64,000 nt of DNA from the NCBI GenBank assembly GCA_964501335.1, contig CAZCTC010000021.1, positions 1 through 64,000 on the forward strand. The letters run 5' to 3'. Position 1 is the first letter of the stretch. Each line of letters opens with the position of its first letter. Origin of the DNA: CAZCTC01 sp964501335 (GTDB lineage: Bacteria; Chloroflexota; Anaerolineae; B4-G1; SLSP01). The notes below the pieces were generated by a model, which was not told where the DNA came from, ran no database searches, and was given only the letters and a program-made list of their open reading frames with translations. Both the position numbers and the translations under genes were made by a program. Shown here one piece after another: positions 46,801-54,278 of the stretch.

Positions 46801-48817
46801 CGATCTGGCGGTGCGAGCCTGGAGTCCCTTTGGGCGCGGGAAGGTCAAGCTGGAATGGCAGGTGGCGCCGTTGGGAACGTTCTTTACCTCAACGACGGGC
46901 GTCATCAGTGGGATGAGCGCCAACTGGACGAATGCCCTGGCTTCAGGAGTCAATCTTACCGAGACGGTAACCGGGTTAACCGCAGGAACTGCCTATCATT
47001 GGCGGCTGCGGCTGCGTTATGATCAGACCACTCAGCCTTTCCAGCAATACAGCCGCTGGTTTACCCCGGTCTGGAACGGCCCGCAGGAACAGGATTTGCG
47101 GACGGCGAATACTCCTGTTGTGGAAAAGGTCATCAACTATGTTTATGATCCGTTGGGACGGCTGGTCGATGCTACCTATTCGACAGGGGAACAGTTTACC
47201 TATCAATATGATGCCGTCGGCAACCGTGTGGCCATGACGGATACGGCAGGCACTCATAGTTATACTTACGACGCAGCCAATCGGTTGATCTTGGCGGATG
47301 GGCAGACTTACACCTGGGACGACCGGGGGAACTTGCTCAGCAATGGGATCTTTACCTATACCTATGACGGCGCTGGCCGGATGGTCAAGGCGCAAAGTAT
47401 CACGGCGACGACGATTTACACTTACAATGCCGACGGTCTGCGGATGGCGTTGAATACCAATGGTGTGGTGACCTCCTTTGTTTGGGATACCGCGCAACCT
47501 CTGGCTCAGGTGTTATCTACTAGCGATGGTAAACGCGATATCTATGGTCTGGGGCGCCTGGCCGAATGGCAGGATGCTGCCTGGGCCTATCCATTGGCCG
47601 ATGCCCTGGGTAGTGTGCGCCAATGGACCGATGACGAGGGATCAGTCACTTATGCCGTAGGGTATGAGCCCTTCGGCGACGTGCTGTGGCAGTACGGCAC
47701 CACTTCCAGCGATTGGGGCTTTACCGGCGAATGGTGGGATTCTTCCTCGGAGATGCTCTATCTGCGGGCCCGGTGGTATCAGCCGGATACGGGGCGGTTC
47801 ACACAGGTGGATACGTGGGAGGGAGACTATCAAGAACCTTTAACCATTAATCCTTATTTATATGTAGTTGAAAATCCCGTTAATAAAACTGATCCGACTG
47901 GACATTGCCCGGTTAGTAATGGATATCAGTTCGATGCTGGAGTGAGACAACTTGTTTACTCATCTTACAGATTAGGCGATTTTTGGATGGTATTATATGA
48001 TAATGGAGAAGTATGGTATGGGGGAAATACTGTCCTTGTTCGTTGGGATGTCCTTGCAGGAAAAAGTTCTACATTTGGAATACCGGAAGTCTCTTTAAAG
48101 TTTGATAGTTCTGCTACTATTCTTCACACTATGAGGGTAATTCCTGGTGGAGAAACCTGGAAGGAAATTTATGATTTTGGAGAGGCAAAACCTGGGGAGC
48201 CTATTCAAATGAGCTTTACTTTCTTGGAATTATGGGGAACAAAGAAAACTATTCTGATGGACGGAATGTTTCCTTTACCAACAAGTGGATATGAGGTTTC
48301 TTATGGCCCCGATCCGTGGAATTCAAGTGATATTGCGCTCTCTTCGGGGAATTGTTATTCTTATGCTTTGGATGACAATGCATATAGCAAGCATAAGTGG
48401 CACCCACCTGATCCTGGCGATATTTCTCGATATCCAATCACAGAAGATGTTCCTACATGTGCCTCGTTAAGTGCGGCAGCTATAGCTGATGGGCTGAGGG
48501 AAATTAATCGTCTAGGTGAGTGCTCTCGCGGAGAGTACAAAGTAGCTTTAGCAATGGGACCTATTATTAACCCCTATCCAGGTGGCCCATATGTTGACTA
48601 TCATTGGTATCGTCAAAATTCTGATGGATCTTGGTCTCATAAACCGGGTGGGCAACAGGTAACTGATGTGGATGCGTCTGGAAACAAAATAGTTGATCCT
48701 ATGTTTGCAGATAGAGCTCACCCTGAGGCTAATTATAAGGAATTTTGTGGGTATTTTTGTGTTAAAGCCCATAGTTTGGAATGGATAGCTCCCAGTAAAT
48801 ATAGCGAAAAAAGATGA
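37862..48817 (+). CDS. Giant YD-repeat / FG-GAP / RHS surface protein with C-terminal toxin-like domain
   Basis: A 3651-residue exported protein. Signal segment (LLSVLIVFTFVFNPFLSLG); N-terminal beta domains; about 1200 residues of YD repeats (residues about 480-1700, TYEYDAVGRQIAMTNT type); two membrane-spanning stretches near 1743-1795; a TPT-type spacer; 14 FG-GAP repeats with the Ca-binding core GDVNGDGYxD (about 2090-2950); a second YD/RHS core ending in DTGRFTQVDTW...NPYLYVVENPVNKTDPTGH (to about 3345); then a unique 300-residue AT-rich C terminus. That tail has GNCYSYAL, DYHWYRQ and several Asp, compatible with a Cys-His-Asp papain-like enzyme (inference). This is the build of a polymorphic toxin. 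Start: ATG 37862 after GAGG. Confidence 0.88.
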   Translation: MWQTLLSVLIVFTFVFNPFLSLGSYKDRNTANQPRVYAFSLYLPEGRVHFAEVESMDPAPTLNEPPARETTDSTANNQLFTTGTGALVYQNWFGTQGPITPVIGHHYVLYVGRFKGVGNAEISLSQGSTDLGIECSLVHSGEWDCFSSSYVPTTTTPFYIEVEQSTDIGYYDAMVGLVDLDATGTVVYDGLVTEISSVPVQTRHLYSFETEGVNINPPCGYNVMTTMHPDQKSRSFGGATSFQIILDLLDSSIPITYWDTALYLTSVNLTVIDLGKITLPYSEVPDGQAYAPGDCEFGCGNYQGWAGDPINTASGNFHYENKDISVEALGGPIYFNRSYNAQSVGVYTGSLGAGWTHNYDVYLVPGTSTDVTRLPGESGTVIIKGLQGSLYRFFDSGITAAGTITYDAFPGVWATLTRTLDAAGAITYVAQSRDRSTYIFTATNQNSIARLVSLQEPVNHRALTLSYEDDRLTRVSDAGGQRYLNLSYDSQGKLVQVADPLSRTVDYTYNITGDLATVTDTRGFTWTHTYTGEHKLSDIVDPLGNLVKRTNYDSEGRATQQLSAASEDPLQLDYGANGTVTVTDSMDHQRVDYYDHRGTLVAQSGVMGAYTRTYDFDFNAAVATDANGHSVWRTYNEQGLPETVVDALGASISVSYTERGVPAVITDANSGVTRYEYEGTRLITMTDAQSGTVVNTYDAAGFLVQVVDHGITATYDYYDTGELKTFTDSVGVTRYEYDAVGRLITTTLPGNRMTVNVYDKGNHLLQVTRNYTSAGGQNYLGKYNLVTTYEYDAVGRQIAMTNTLNQVSRQLYDNAGRLISSTTNFSETLYPNHGSDNLWNLTTLYGYDAMGRQIVVTGANGLVNRSWYNGLGLLVSSTVNYSPTIYPDQGADHLWNQTTFYEYDPVGNQVAVTDAKGLVTHFEYNGVNQLIAQTVNYTSSAAIPYPSHGTDNAWNLVTSFGYDKAGNRVAITDTKGYVTAYGYDRLNRLVSQTVNFSPALSGHGPDNAWNLTTLYGYDAQGNQALITDTVGNVTRNFYNSAGQLISVTANYSSALYPEHGTDLAWNLTTVYEYDPVTGNRRVVTEADGLATRYGYSEIGQLISTTAHYTTALPLNSGDWNLTTWYEYNIFGNQVRVTDTLGRVTFTEYDLLNRPVTVTRNYTGNGVYDPAHPDYNLVEVTTYNAAGQVWTVKKLRGDSSRTLLYEYDPIGRPVTVTQNYQGNGLYDPAYPDRNIKTVTLYNAQGQVEKRLRVAGTVISTTYDYDALGRVITTTDALSGTTVNHYDLSGQVLTATDAAENSNYYAYNAAGQVLTTTQGPTRTTESYHDAMGRVVAQVDLLPEGVRYTTTYTYHCTGRLVQVSNPLSEVVTYTYNLAGQQTAITDADSIGIYFAYDDFGRLVSSADELGNTTAYAYDRDGNRTLVTNALGISTRYEYDWLGHLIAVTENYSPTGPQDQQTNVRTVYGYDGWGNLTAITDGLTHTTVFTYDQLGRQIATADPNQKVIRYQYDGFGRRVNVVYPNAQNPLTVTTEFNALGWPEQIVYPAVGDIPAFTVTMSYDALGHRSAMTDATGVITYNYDTLYQPWGIQAAGEEVQYTYDALGRRQNLIYPTGEVVTYTHDPAGRLTRVDWVTNTVEQSAFYTYTRGGRLQEMSLPNGVVMAYGYDLAGRLIEIEYSKGEDLLARYEYGLDGLGNRIAVTETVVKPDAGLAVVPTYPLNLGLAAATPANDEPAPFNTNSPTYPVDPMAGFLVPLMIGAVLARNRKYRRWAGPVAGLLMLVIVAGMGMTLTMPVEASVEENHPLMMANPVAVQALPGLPQLEETPIPGATEIPVNATLSPTEELPDAVAPVDVISSTAGLTATSEITGNLGGLTETLGAETPSDWLSRVQANIQRSEYQVSWQAETHRPNLPAAYQAPNRAHNLRTYFTSTGILLVPRQDSSTHWDLWMSLSGYGYRGNLQSVTSTAALSSAGNIVNYQRSAALTEWYLNDERGLEQGFTLSAAPHPRGNADLVVELAISTTLRATLNGDIVEFTDAIGKLQVRYSGLEAYDARQKRLPTHLELEGNLIRLVVEDTGAVYPITIDPLLNSPAWTAESDQTSAFLGHSVRTAGDVNGDGYSDVIVGAYLYDNGQTDEGRAYLYYGSASGLSITPAWTVESNQASAYLGNAVHTAGDVNGDGYADVLVAAYQYDTNQTDAGVVYGFYGSANGLSATPDVVLTNGVGGTEFGYAVASAGDVNGDGYGDVIAGADNYTNGQTGEGAVYVYYGSSTGIQTTGEWRAESDSATAYLGYAVGGAGDVNGDGYADIIAGARGYDNGQTDEGAAYVYYGSGTGMTTTGRWLVEADQASAYEGCSVGTAGDVNGDGYADVIVGARQYTNGQSQEGQALVYYGAASGLPQTPAWTVESNQVSAYLGNAVGTAGDVNGDGYADVLIGAQFYDNGQADEGRAFVYYGSSNGLATTADWTAESDQASALLGFSVGAAGDVNGDGYADVVIGSSYYDNGQADEGRAFVYYGAPAGLKTTPHVTLESDQAEAHFGISPHAAGDVNGDGYGDVIVGAYLYDNGETNEGRVFLYYGSASGLSSSFSWSAEGNQAEAYFGFATGTAGDVNGDGYVDVVVSALYYDNDQTNEGRVYVYYGSANGLSATPDWIESNSANSNFGCSIGTAGDVNGDGYSDVLVGANTYGNGQYHEGKAYLYYGSASGLITTPVWTLESDVNDTLLGAAVGTAGDVNGDGYSDIMIGAEAYSSGYLYNNGVVYVYYGSVAGLQSNPWMVTSNKSDDLIGSSVSTAGDVNGDGYADVLIGARRYDSGQTDEGKAFVYYGSADGLSTTANWTAESNQAYAEFGASVSTAGDVNGDGYSDVIVGAYAYDNGQVDEGRAFVYFGSSSGLSTTVDWGVESDQAGAYLGTVSTAGDVNGDGYADILIGVDSYDNGSLGNAGRVQVYYGNGGQGVGLAPRQRASDDSASISGLGHSDRSDRFDLAVRAWSPFGRGKVKLEWQVAPLGTFFTSTTGVISGMSANWTNALASGVNLTETVTGLTAGTAYHWRLRLRYDQTTQPFQQYSRWFTPVWNGPQEQDLRTANTPVVEKVINYVYDPLGRLVDATYSTGEQFTYQYDAVGNRVAMTDTAGTHSYTYDAANRLILADGQTYTWDDRGNLLSNGIFTYTYDGAGRMVKAQSITATTIYTYNADGLRMALNTNGVVTSFVWDTAQPLAQVLSTSDGKRDIYGLGRLAEWQDAAWAYPLADALGSVRQWTDDEGSVTYAVGYEPFGDVLWQYGTTSSDWGFTGEWWDSSSEMLYLRARWYQPDTGRFTQVDTWEGDYQEPLTINPYLYVVENPVNKTDPTGHCPVSNGYQFDAGVRQLVYSSYRLGDFWMVLYDNGEVWYGGNTVLVRWDVLAGKSSTFGIPEVSLKFDSSATILHTMRVIPGGETWKEIYDFGEAKPGEPIQMSFTFLELWGTKKTILMDGMFPLPTSGYEVSYGPDPWNSSDIALSSGNCYSYALDDNAYSKHKWHPPDPGDISRYPITEDVPTCASLSAAAIADGLREINRLGECSRGEYKVALAMGPIINPYPGGPYVDYHWYRQNSDGSWSHKPGGQQVTDVDASGNKIVDPMFADRAHPEANYKEFCGYFCVKAHSLEWIAPSKYSEKR

Positions 48818-49073
48818 TTTAATATTACAGTTTGTGATTGTATAGATTTAGGGGGCGAGAGGGTTTTCATCTTCTCGCTCCTGCATTGACAATCGGCAAT
48901 TTTATTCACCTTGTTTTAAAAATAGAATGGTTAAGCTGGATTATTGGTTGAAAGTTCGCTGGGTGAGGTGCTTATCCAAAATTGGATCACAGGCAAGATA
49001 AAAGTGATTTCTAACTCTGGCTAGGCAATAGAGATGATCTGAATTTAAATTTATATGATTTATGGAGATTCAA
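48818..49073. other. AT-rich gap between RHS gene and candidate immunity gene
   Basis: It holds one GC hairpin (GGCGAGAGG...CTTCTCGC at about 48853-48882) with no clear T-run, so at most a weak terminator, and no convincing open frame. No tRNA or insertion-sequence end is seen. Confidence 0.5.
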
Positions 49074-50060
49074 ATGAAAAAAGAAAAACTGGAAGGTGTT
49101 TTATCCAAAAGGAGAAAATTAATAATTAGCGCTACTATTTTTATCGTAGGGATATTGATGCTGTTTTTAATCGTGCGAATAAGCAAAGAGAGATTTTTAT
49201 TTATTAATGATTTTAAGTTTTTCAGAATTAACATGAGTTTTGATGAAATTATATTTCATTTAGGGGTACCTGATACTTCCAGCGGGTCGGGCCGACGGTT
49301 TTACACCTATAATCTGGCTGATGGAAGAATAGTTCAATTTGTTATTAATTCTTCAAATAGGTTGGGAAGTGCTTATATCATTGATCGAGAGGGAAATGCA
49401 AGCCCTATCGATTGGCTTTCTGATGCTAAACCCGATAATTCATTGTCAATGATTTCAGATGAGGATCAATCTTTTTATAGGGAGCTTAATTTTGAACCGC
49501 CGGGAGAAAATTTTTCACCCGTTTTTTATAGTGATCTATGTGGAGCGAAAAAGGAAACTCTTAGTCAGATGGATGAAAGTGAGTTTATTGCATGGATAAA
49601 GAAGGAATATGGTTACGATAATACATTATCTAGGGTAGAAGAAGAAAATGGGATCGTTACTTATGAATGGACGGAAAAATTTTCCTATGGAACACTTGAA
49701 TTACATAAGGGGCGTATTTATAGCATAGTAATTTCTCGGTATCAAAGTCCAAAATTCGGGCAAGTAATGAACGGGATAGGAACACCGCAAACAGTAGACC
49801 GTTCTTACGGAATTAGCAGCCATGTTTCTTATTCATTTGGTTTGAACTATCCTGAGCAAGGAATTTATATTTTGATTTTAGGCCAGGAATCTTTGGATAA
49901 AGCAAAAACTCCAGGAAGATTATGGCTTCCTTTAACGCAAAATTTATCTGTTGCTCAAGTTATTTGTTATTTCGATTCGAGAATGCCCGATAGTTTTAAA
50001 CATAAGCGAATACATTGGCCTGGAATAGACGTATTGGTTCCTTTGATTGATGCACCTTGA
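49074..50060 (+). CDS. AT-rich membrane-anchored protein, candidate immunity protein
   Basis: A 328-residue protein. A basic N terminus, one membrane helix (LIISATIFIVGILMLFLIV), then an extracytoplasmic region with two BamE/SmpA-like stretches (INMSFDEIIFHLGVPDT with YNLADGRIVQF; FGQVMNGIGTPQTV with SYSFGLNYP). Start: ATG 49074 with GGAG six bases upstream; an ATG four codons earlier is also in frame. Low GC like the RHS tail, same strand, directly downstream. In RHS loci this place is normally held by the immunity gene. The assignment rests on position and composition only. Confidence 0.6.
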   Translation: MKKEKLEGVLSKRRKLIISATIFIVGILMLFLIVRISKERFLFINDFKFFRINMSFDEIIFHLGVPDTSSGSGRRFYTYNLADGRIVQFVINSSNRLGSAYIIDREGNASPIDWLSDAKPDNSLSMISDEDQSFYRELNFEPPGENFSPVFYSDLCGAKKETLSQMDESEFIAWIKKEYGYDNTLSRVEEENGIVTYEWTEKFSYGTLELHKGRIYSIVISRYQSPKFGQVMNGIGTPQTVDRSYGISSHVSYSFGLNYPEQGIYILILGQESLDKAKTPGRLWLPLTQNLSVAQVICYFDSRMPDSFKHKRIHWPGIDVLVPLIDAP

Positions 50061-50064
50061 CTTT

Positions 50065-50085
50065 ATGAGGTGAGGGGCACCTCAT
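50065..50085. terminator. Terminator between convergent genes
   Basis: ATGAGGTG, a five-base loop and CACCTCAT, followed by TGTTT on the plus strand, lie between the stop of the candidate immunity gene and the stop of the primase gene on the other strand. Confidence 0.7.
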
Positions 50086-50098
50086 TGTTTGGACCGTT

Positions 50099-51601
50099 TC
50101 ACTCTCCCACATCGCTCCACCCCGCCAGCAGCGCAATCTTTCGGTATTCCGTCCACCACCGGGCCGGGTCATCCCCCGGCCCGGCTTGATAATGTTCCTC
50201 CGCCATGCTTTCCGCGATGGCCCGGGCCGCACCCTGGCAATCCTTCCATTCTTCCAGACTGTCAAACGTCGCCTGGACTGAGCCGTCTGGCCGGCGCTCC
50301 CACTTCGCCGGTGTGACGATCCCCCGCCAGTCCCCCGGCAAAATTACGGTGGCCGGCCAGTTCGTCGGCTGGATGCCGTAGGGATCGCGCCATAGCTCTA
50401 CCGGCGGCTCCATCCTGGTCTGAACCTGCGCGGCTTTCTTCGCCAGACTCGCCCGGCGGGCCGGCTTCCAGTTCGCCATCTCCAGCACGCCTTGAATCCA
50501 GGGCCGCAGATCCAGGCCGTCCTGGGCCATCTGATCCGGGTCGGCCCACAGGGGGCGGAGCCGCAGCGAATTCTTCTTCAGCCCATCGCGCCACCAGGCG
50601 GCCGCTTCGTCTCCGGCATGATTCTCATCGTTGTCGAATGCCAGCAATACCAGAGGCGCCGCGCCCAGCAATCCGATCCAGCGGGCCGCCCGGGCTCCCG
50701 TGGTCGAACCCGTGGCCACGACCTCGACGATATCTCCCGCCGCCTGGATAATGGCGAAGGCCTTGAATTCCCCCTCGACCATGACCACGGGGAGCTGCAT
50801 ACTGATCCGATTGCCGCGATAGAGCGGTTTCCCGCCGCCCCAACCACGGGGGCCGGTGTATTTGTTCACCTTTTTGGGATCGCGGCCTTCCGTTGCCGCC
50901 CGGGCATCTTCCTTTGCTTGAGCTTCCTGGATCTCTTCAGGGTGGCGTCGGATATTGAGCCGCCAGAGTTGACCGTCGATCTCCCAGGGGATGATCCACC
51001 CGCGAGAGATCCAGACCGGGCCCTCTTTTGAATTCAGTCCCCAGCGTTCGGCATGATCGGTGATCGACTGTGGCACATAGCCGAGTCCGGCCTCGCGGAT
51101 CATCTCCAGGGTCATTCCCCGGCCGGTCAGGTAAGCGAGGGCTGAGGTATCTTTCCAGAGTTGTTCCTGCGCATAAGCCAGGCAGGCTCGCGCCCGCGTT
51201 TGCCAGGCGGCCGTCGGCGGTTGGCAGTCAGGGGGCGGTCGAAAGACTTTGTTGGCCTGACCCGGCAACTGGCCGGCGCCGGTATACTGCTCGTCGCCTT
51301 CGAAGGTAGCGCCGAGGGCTTTCAAGGCGGCCCATTTTTCATTTTCGCTGATCCCCGGCTGGATGAAGGTCAGGAAATCCCCGGCATCCCCTGATTGGTT
51401 ACAGCGCCGGCAATACCAGCGGCCTTTCCCGGCAGTGGTATGCAGCGGCCAGACGGTGAAGCGGTCCCGGCCGTCGCACACCGGGCAGGGGCCTTTGTAT
51501 TCCTCGCCGTCCCGGCCGTTGGTTACCTTTTTGACGACCTGGGTGTAACGGGAGACCAGGGCGAGGAGATCGATCGGGGAGAGGTCTACGTTATTTTTCA
51601 T
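50099..51601 (-). CDS. DNA primase, CHC2 zinc finger and TOPRIM
   Basis: A 500-residue primase of plasmid/phage type. The zinc finger is GPCPVCDGRDRF...GRWYCRRCNQSGDAGDF (residues about 37-80). The TOPRIM domain shows VVMVEGEFKAFAI (catalytic Glu) and LLAFDNDENHAGDEAA (DxD-like). A C-terminal segment is unassigned. It would synthesise primers at the element origin. It lies downstream of the repeat array at 51640-52180, beyond which the helicase-like gene is encoded on the same strand. Confidence 0.85.
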   Translation of the reverse strand: MKNNVDLSPIDLLALVSRYTQVVKKVTNGRDGEEYKGPCPVCDGRDRFTVWPLHTTAGKGRWYCRRCNQSGDAGDFLTFIQPGISENEKWAALKALGATFEGDEQYTGAGQLPGQANKVFRPPPDCQPPTAAWQTRARACLAYAQEQLWKDTSALAYLTGRGMTLEMIREAGLGYVPQSITDHAERWGLNSKEGPVWISRGWIIPWEIDGQLWRLNIRRHPEEIQEAQAKEDARAATEGRDPKKVNKYTGPRGWGGGKPLYRGNRISMQLPVVMVEGEFKAFAIIQAAGDIVEVVATGSTTGARAARWIGLLGAAPLVLLAFDNDENHAGDEAAAWWRDGLKKNSLRLRPLWADPDQMAQDGLDLRPWIQGVLEMANWKPARRASLAKKAAQVQTRMEPPVELWRDPYGIQPTNWPATVILPGDWRGIVTPAKWERRPDGSVQATFDSLEEWKDCQGAARAIAESMAEEHYQAGPGDDPARWWTEYRKIALLAGWSDVGE

Positions 51602-51639
51602 GGTGCCTTTCCTGCTGTCGGAATGGGAAAAACCGGAGA

Positions 51640-52180
51640 AAAAACGGAAAAGTTTTCAATTTCTGAAAAACTTTTTTCGGAACTTTAGTCAATTTGCTCC
51701 GGTTCTCCGGGATTCTCCGGTCGGAGAACCGGAAAGAATCGGAGGAAAAACAAAAAACTTTTTAAATTCTGAAAAACTTTTTTCAGAACTTTAGTGGATT
51801 TGCTCCGGTTCTCCGGGTTTCTCCGGTCGGAGGACCGGGGAGAATCGGAGGAAAAACAAAAAACTTTTTAAATCTTGAAAAACTTTTTTCGGAACTTTAG
51901 TCCATTTGCTCCGGTTCTCCGGGTTTCTCCGGCCGGAGGACCGGAAAGAATCGGAGGAAAACCGGAAAACTTTTTAAATTTTTTAGAACTTTTTTCGGAA
52001 CTTTAGGCGATTTGCTCCGGTTCTCCGGGTTTCTCCGGTCGGAGAACCGGAAAGAATCGGAGGAATGACGGAAAACTTTTTAAATTTTTTGGAACTTTTT
52101 TGGAAAATTTTTCCATTTGCTCCGGTTCTCCGGTTTTCTCCGATTAGAGGACCCAGAACAATCCCAAGATATTTTCGGCC
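51640..52180. repeat. Five 106-bp direct repeats, candidate replication origin
   Basis: Units begin (at TTTGCTCCGG) at 51693, 51799, 51905, 52011 and 52116, so the period is 106, 106, 106 and 105 bases. Each has a GC dyad CCGGTTCTCC...GGAGAACCGG, a CGGAGGAAAAAC box and an AT-rich block AAAAAACTTTTTAAATT with GAAAAACTTTTTTCGGAAC. Alternating protein-binding dyads and easily melted blocks between primase and helicase-like genes are what an iteron-type origin looks like. Origin function is inference. Confidence 0.8.
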
Positions 52181-52301
52181 GGGGGCGGAAATTTTTCAGT
52201 AACTTTTCTCGGGCTGCTCCGACGGTTTCCCCGTTCCCCGGCAGAGCAAAGCCGGAATAATTTTCAAGGCTCGCCGAATTCTTTTCCAAAGTTATCTCCC
52301 T
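52181..52301. other. Degenerate repeat remnant before the helicase gene end
   Basis: A diverged stretch with GGGCGGAAATTTTTCAGTAAC and CTCCGGTTTCTCCG. The last motif runs into the 3' end of the helicase-like gene and encodes its final residues (AEKPE). No gene is seen. Confidence 0.5.
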
Positions 52302-54149
52302 TTACTCCGGTTTCTCCGCTTTGCAACGCAGTTCAAAGATGGTCGCGTTGCCCTGCCGGTGCTCGTTCGCGGTAATGCCAAATAGCGCCAGGGTGCCGGA
52401 GCTTTCCCGTAGCTTTTGGGCGATCACCTTGCCGCCCTGTTGATAGGACAGCATCGCGCCGCGTTCCTGCAAGGCCCGCATTAGTTCCGCCGGCGTTCCG
52501 CTCCAGCGGCCCAACTCACCGCAGAGCTGCGGGGTATACTCGATCAGGGCGGCGATTAGCTCGTCCGAATCGCCGACCGAGAGATATTGCGCCTGGCGCA
52601 GGGCGGTCAATGCGGCCTTGGCGTCTTTGCCCTCCAGGTGGGCCTGGGTCCAGACCATTTGGGCAAAGGAGACGAACCGGCCGGGCAGGTTGGGGGCATC
52701 CGGCATTCGTTGCAAGGCTTCGACGGCTTGAATCGTCAGCCAGGTCAACACGGCATCGCGATTATCCAGGGTGATCGCATCCAGCTCGCGGTCGGAGAGC
52801 ATCCCCACGCCGCTTTCGGCGAACTTCCCGGTGCGTAAGGGCAGGGTGCGCTCCGCCACATCGGGCCGGGCGAAGGAGGCGGTGCGGGTGGAGATCACGG
52901 GGACGGCCGGCATTTCATCGCGTTCCACCTGGGTGTTGGTGTACATCCGGCGCCGTTCAAAGGCCATCCCGGTAACCAGGGCGGCGATGAAGTCGGGAAA
53001 CCAGGGCTGCGGGCTGGCGTCGACGTTGTCCAGGGCCAGGAGCGGGGCATGGATGGCCTTGGATTCCATGTCGCGTTGATCGTGGCTCAAGGTGCTGGGC
53101 TTTTGCTGCATGAACAGGAAGGAGAGCGAGCGCACCACCTGGCTTTTCCCGCCGCCTTTGTCCCCGATGGTGGAGAGCATGGGGATGGGGCGGACCTGGC
53201 CGACCATGCCCACCAGCCAGGCACGAAAGAGCAACTGCTGCACTTCGGGAGTGTAGGCCGGCACTTCATGGGGCGTGGTCAGGCAGGGCTTGAACGGCGC
53301 CAGATCCAGCGGATTGACCGGTGTGGCGGTGGGGTTCCATTCGGGAAGGCCATCCTGGCCGCGAAACCAGATGTCGTCGGTGCCGTTGGATACCAGATCC
53401 AGCCGCACCTGTTCGCCGTCGAGCTGCGCCCGGACGATGTGGGCCGGGCCGCAGGAGACATAGAGCGTGGTCTCCTGCTGGAAAAAGAACTGGCGAAAGG
53501 TGACCTTGCGTCCCTCGGTGACGGCGAGGCATTGCAGCTCCGTCAGCACCCAGGCAAAGGTGGATTCTGAGCCGTTCAACCCGGCCTGGCTGAGCATCAC
53601 GATGGTCCCTGCCGTCTCCCCGGTGAGCGGCCAGACGGCACTGTCGTCGCCCACGAGATAGGGCGAGTTGTCCAGGGTGGAGACCAGCAGCCGGCCCTGG
53701 TTGTGGAGCAGTTTGCCGATTACGCAGGCTACGGCGCGCTTTTTCTCCCGGGTGGGGAACTTGGGCAGGACCAGGGTGCGGTTCACGAACTCGGCCAGAT
53801 CGGCCAGGGATTCCGCCGTATCGACCGACGGCAGTTCATAGGGCAGTTGCCGGCCGTCGGCTTCGAGGATTGCCAGGGCCTCGCGGGTGGCGCCGTCCAT
53901 CAGGCCGCCGGTGGCGGCCAGGGTTTGCAACCGCCCCAGCTCGGGGAAGGCCTGCATCTGCGCGGCGAAGGCCATGCGGACCGTCGGGCGGCCGCCGTTG
54001 GCTAAGATCCCATTGAGTTGCAACAGGGTGGGCGCCCACATCCCCAGGGTTTCGGGATGGTCGGCCTGGCCGTTCAAGGGCTTGCCGTTGAGGATGTCGG
54101 TCAAGGCCCGGGCGGCGGCATAATCGGCAGGGGTAAAATTGTCGCTCAT
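52302..54149 (-). CDS. P-loop replication helicase-like ATPase
   Basis: A 615-residue protein. Walker A is IGDKGGGKSQVVRSL (about residue 340), Walker B HAPLLALDNVD, followed by a sensor-like PVISTRTASFARPDVAERTLPL. The C-terminal region resembles the winged-helix end of SF3 or DUF927-type plasmid helicases. It probably unwinds the origin and works with the primase on the other side of the repeats. The exact superfamily (SF3 or AAA+) is not certain. Confidence 0.7.
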   Translation of the reverse strand: MSDNFTPADYAAARALTDILNGKPLNGQADHPETLGMWAPTLLQLNGILANGGRPTVRMAFAAQMQAFPELGRLQTLAATGGLMDGATREALAILEADGRQLPYELPSVDTAESLADLAEFVNRTLVLPKFPTREKKRAVACVIGKLLHNQGRLLVSTLDNSPYLVGDDSAVWPLTGETAGTIVMLSQAGLNGSESTFAWVLTELQCLAVTEGRKVTFRQFFFQQETTLYVSCGPAHIVRAQLDGEQVRLDLVSNGTDDIWFRGQDGLPEWNPTATPVNPLDLAPFKPCLTTPHEVPAYTPEVQQLLFRAWLVGMVGQVRPIPMLSTIGDKGGGKSQVVRSLSFLFMQQKPSTLSHDQRDMESKAIHAPLLALDNVDASPQPWFPDFIAALVTGMAFERRRMYTNTQVERDEMPAVPVISTRTASFARPDVAERTLPLRTGKFAESGVGMLSDRELDAITLDNRDAVLTWLTIQAVEALQRMPDAPNLPGRFVSFAQMVWTQAHLEGKDAKAALTALRQAQYLSVGDSDELIAALIEYTPQLCGELGRWSGTPAELMRALQERGAMLSYQQGGKVIAQKLRESSGTLALFGITANEHRQGNATIFELRCKAEKPE

Positions 54150-54278
54150 CGTCTCACCTCGATTTGAATTGCTATCCTGGATAGCCGGTCTCCGCTCTCA
54201 ACCAGGACCAACGCCAGGCGCATGAGTAGCCGGGCGAGGCCATGGTAGAGGGTTGAATGCCAGGTGCTCAATCCTGAC

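Noticed and set aside
48818..49073. A decayed transposase or tRNA in the gap after the RHS gene
   Set aside because: Translation gives several stops with no recognisable motif, and no cloverleaf or T-loop sequence is seen.
49074..50060. The candidate immunity protein as a housekeeping BamE lipoprotein
   Set aside because: There is no lipobox, the gene is AT-rich and tied to the toxin tail, and no Bam genes are near.
51640..52180. 106-bp repeats as a CRISPR array
   Set aside because: The whole unit is conserved, not just a short repeat with variable spacers, and no cas genes are present.
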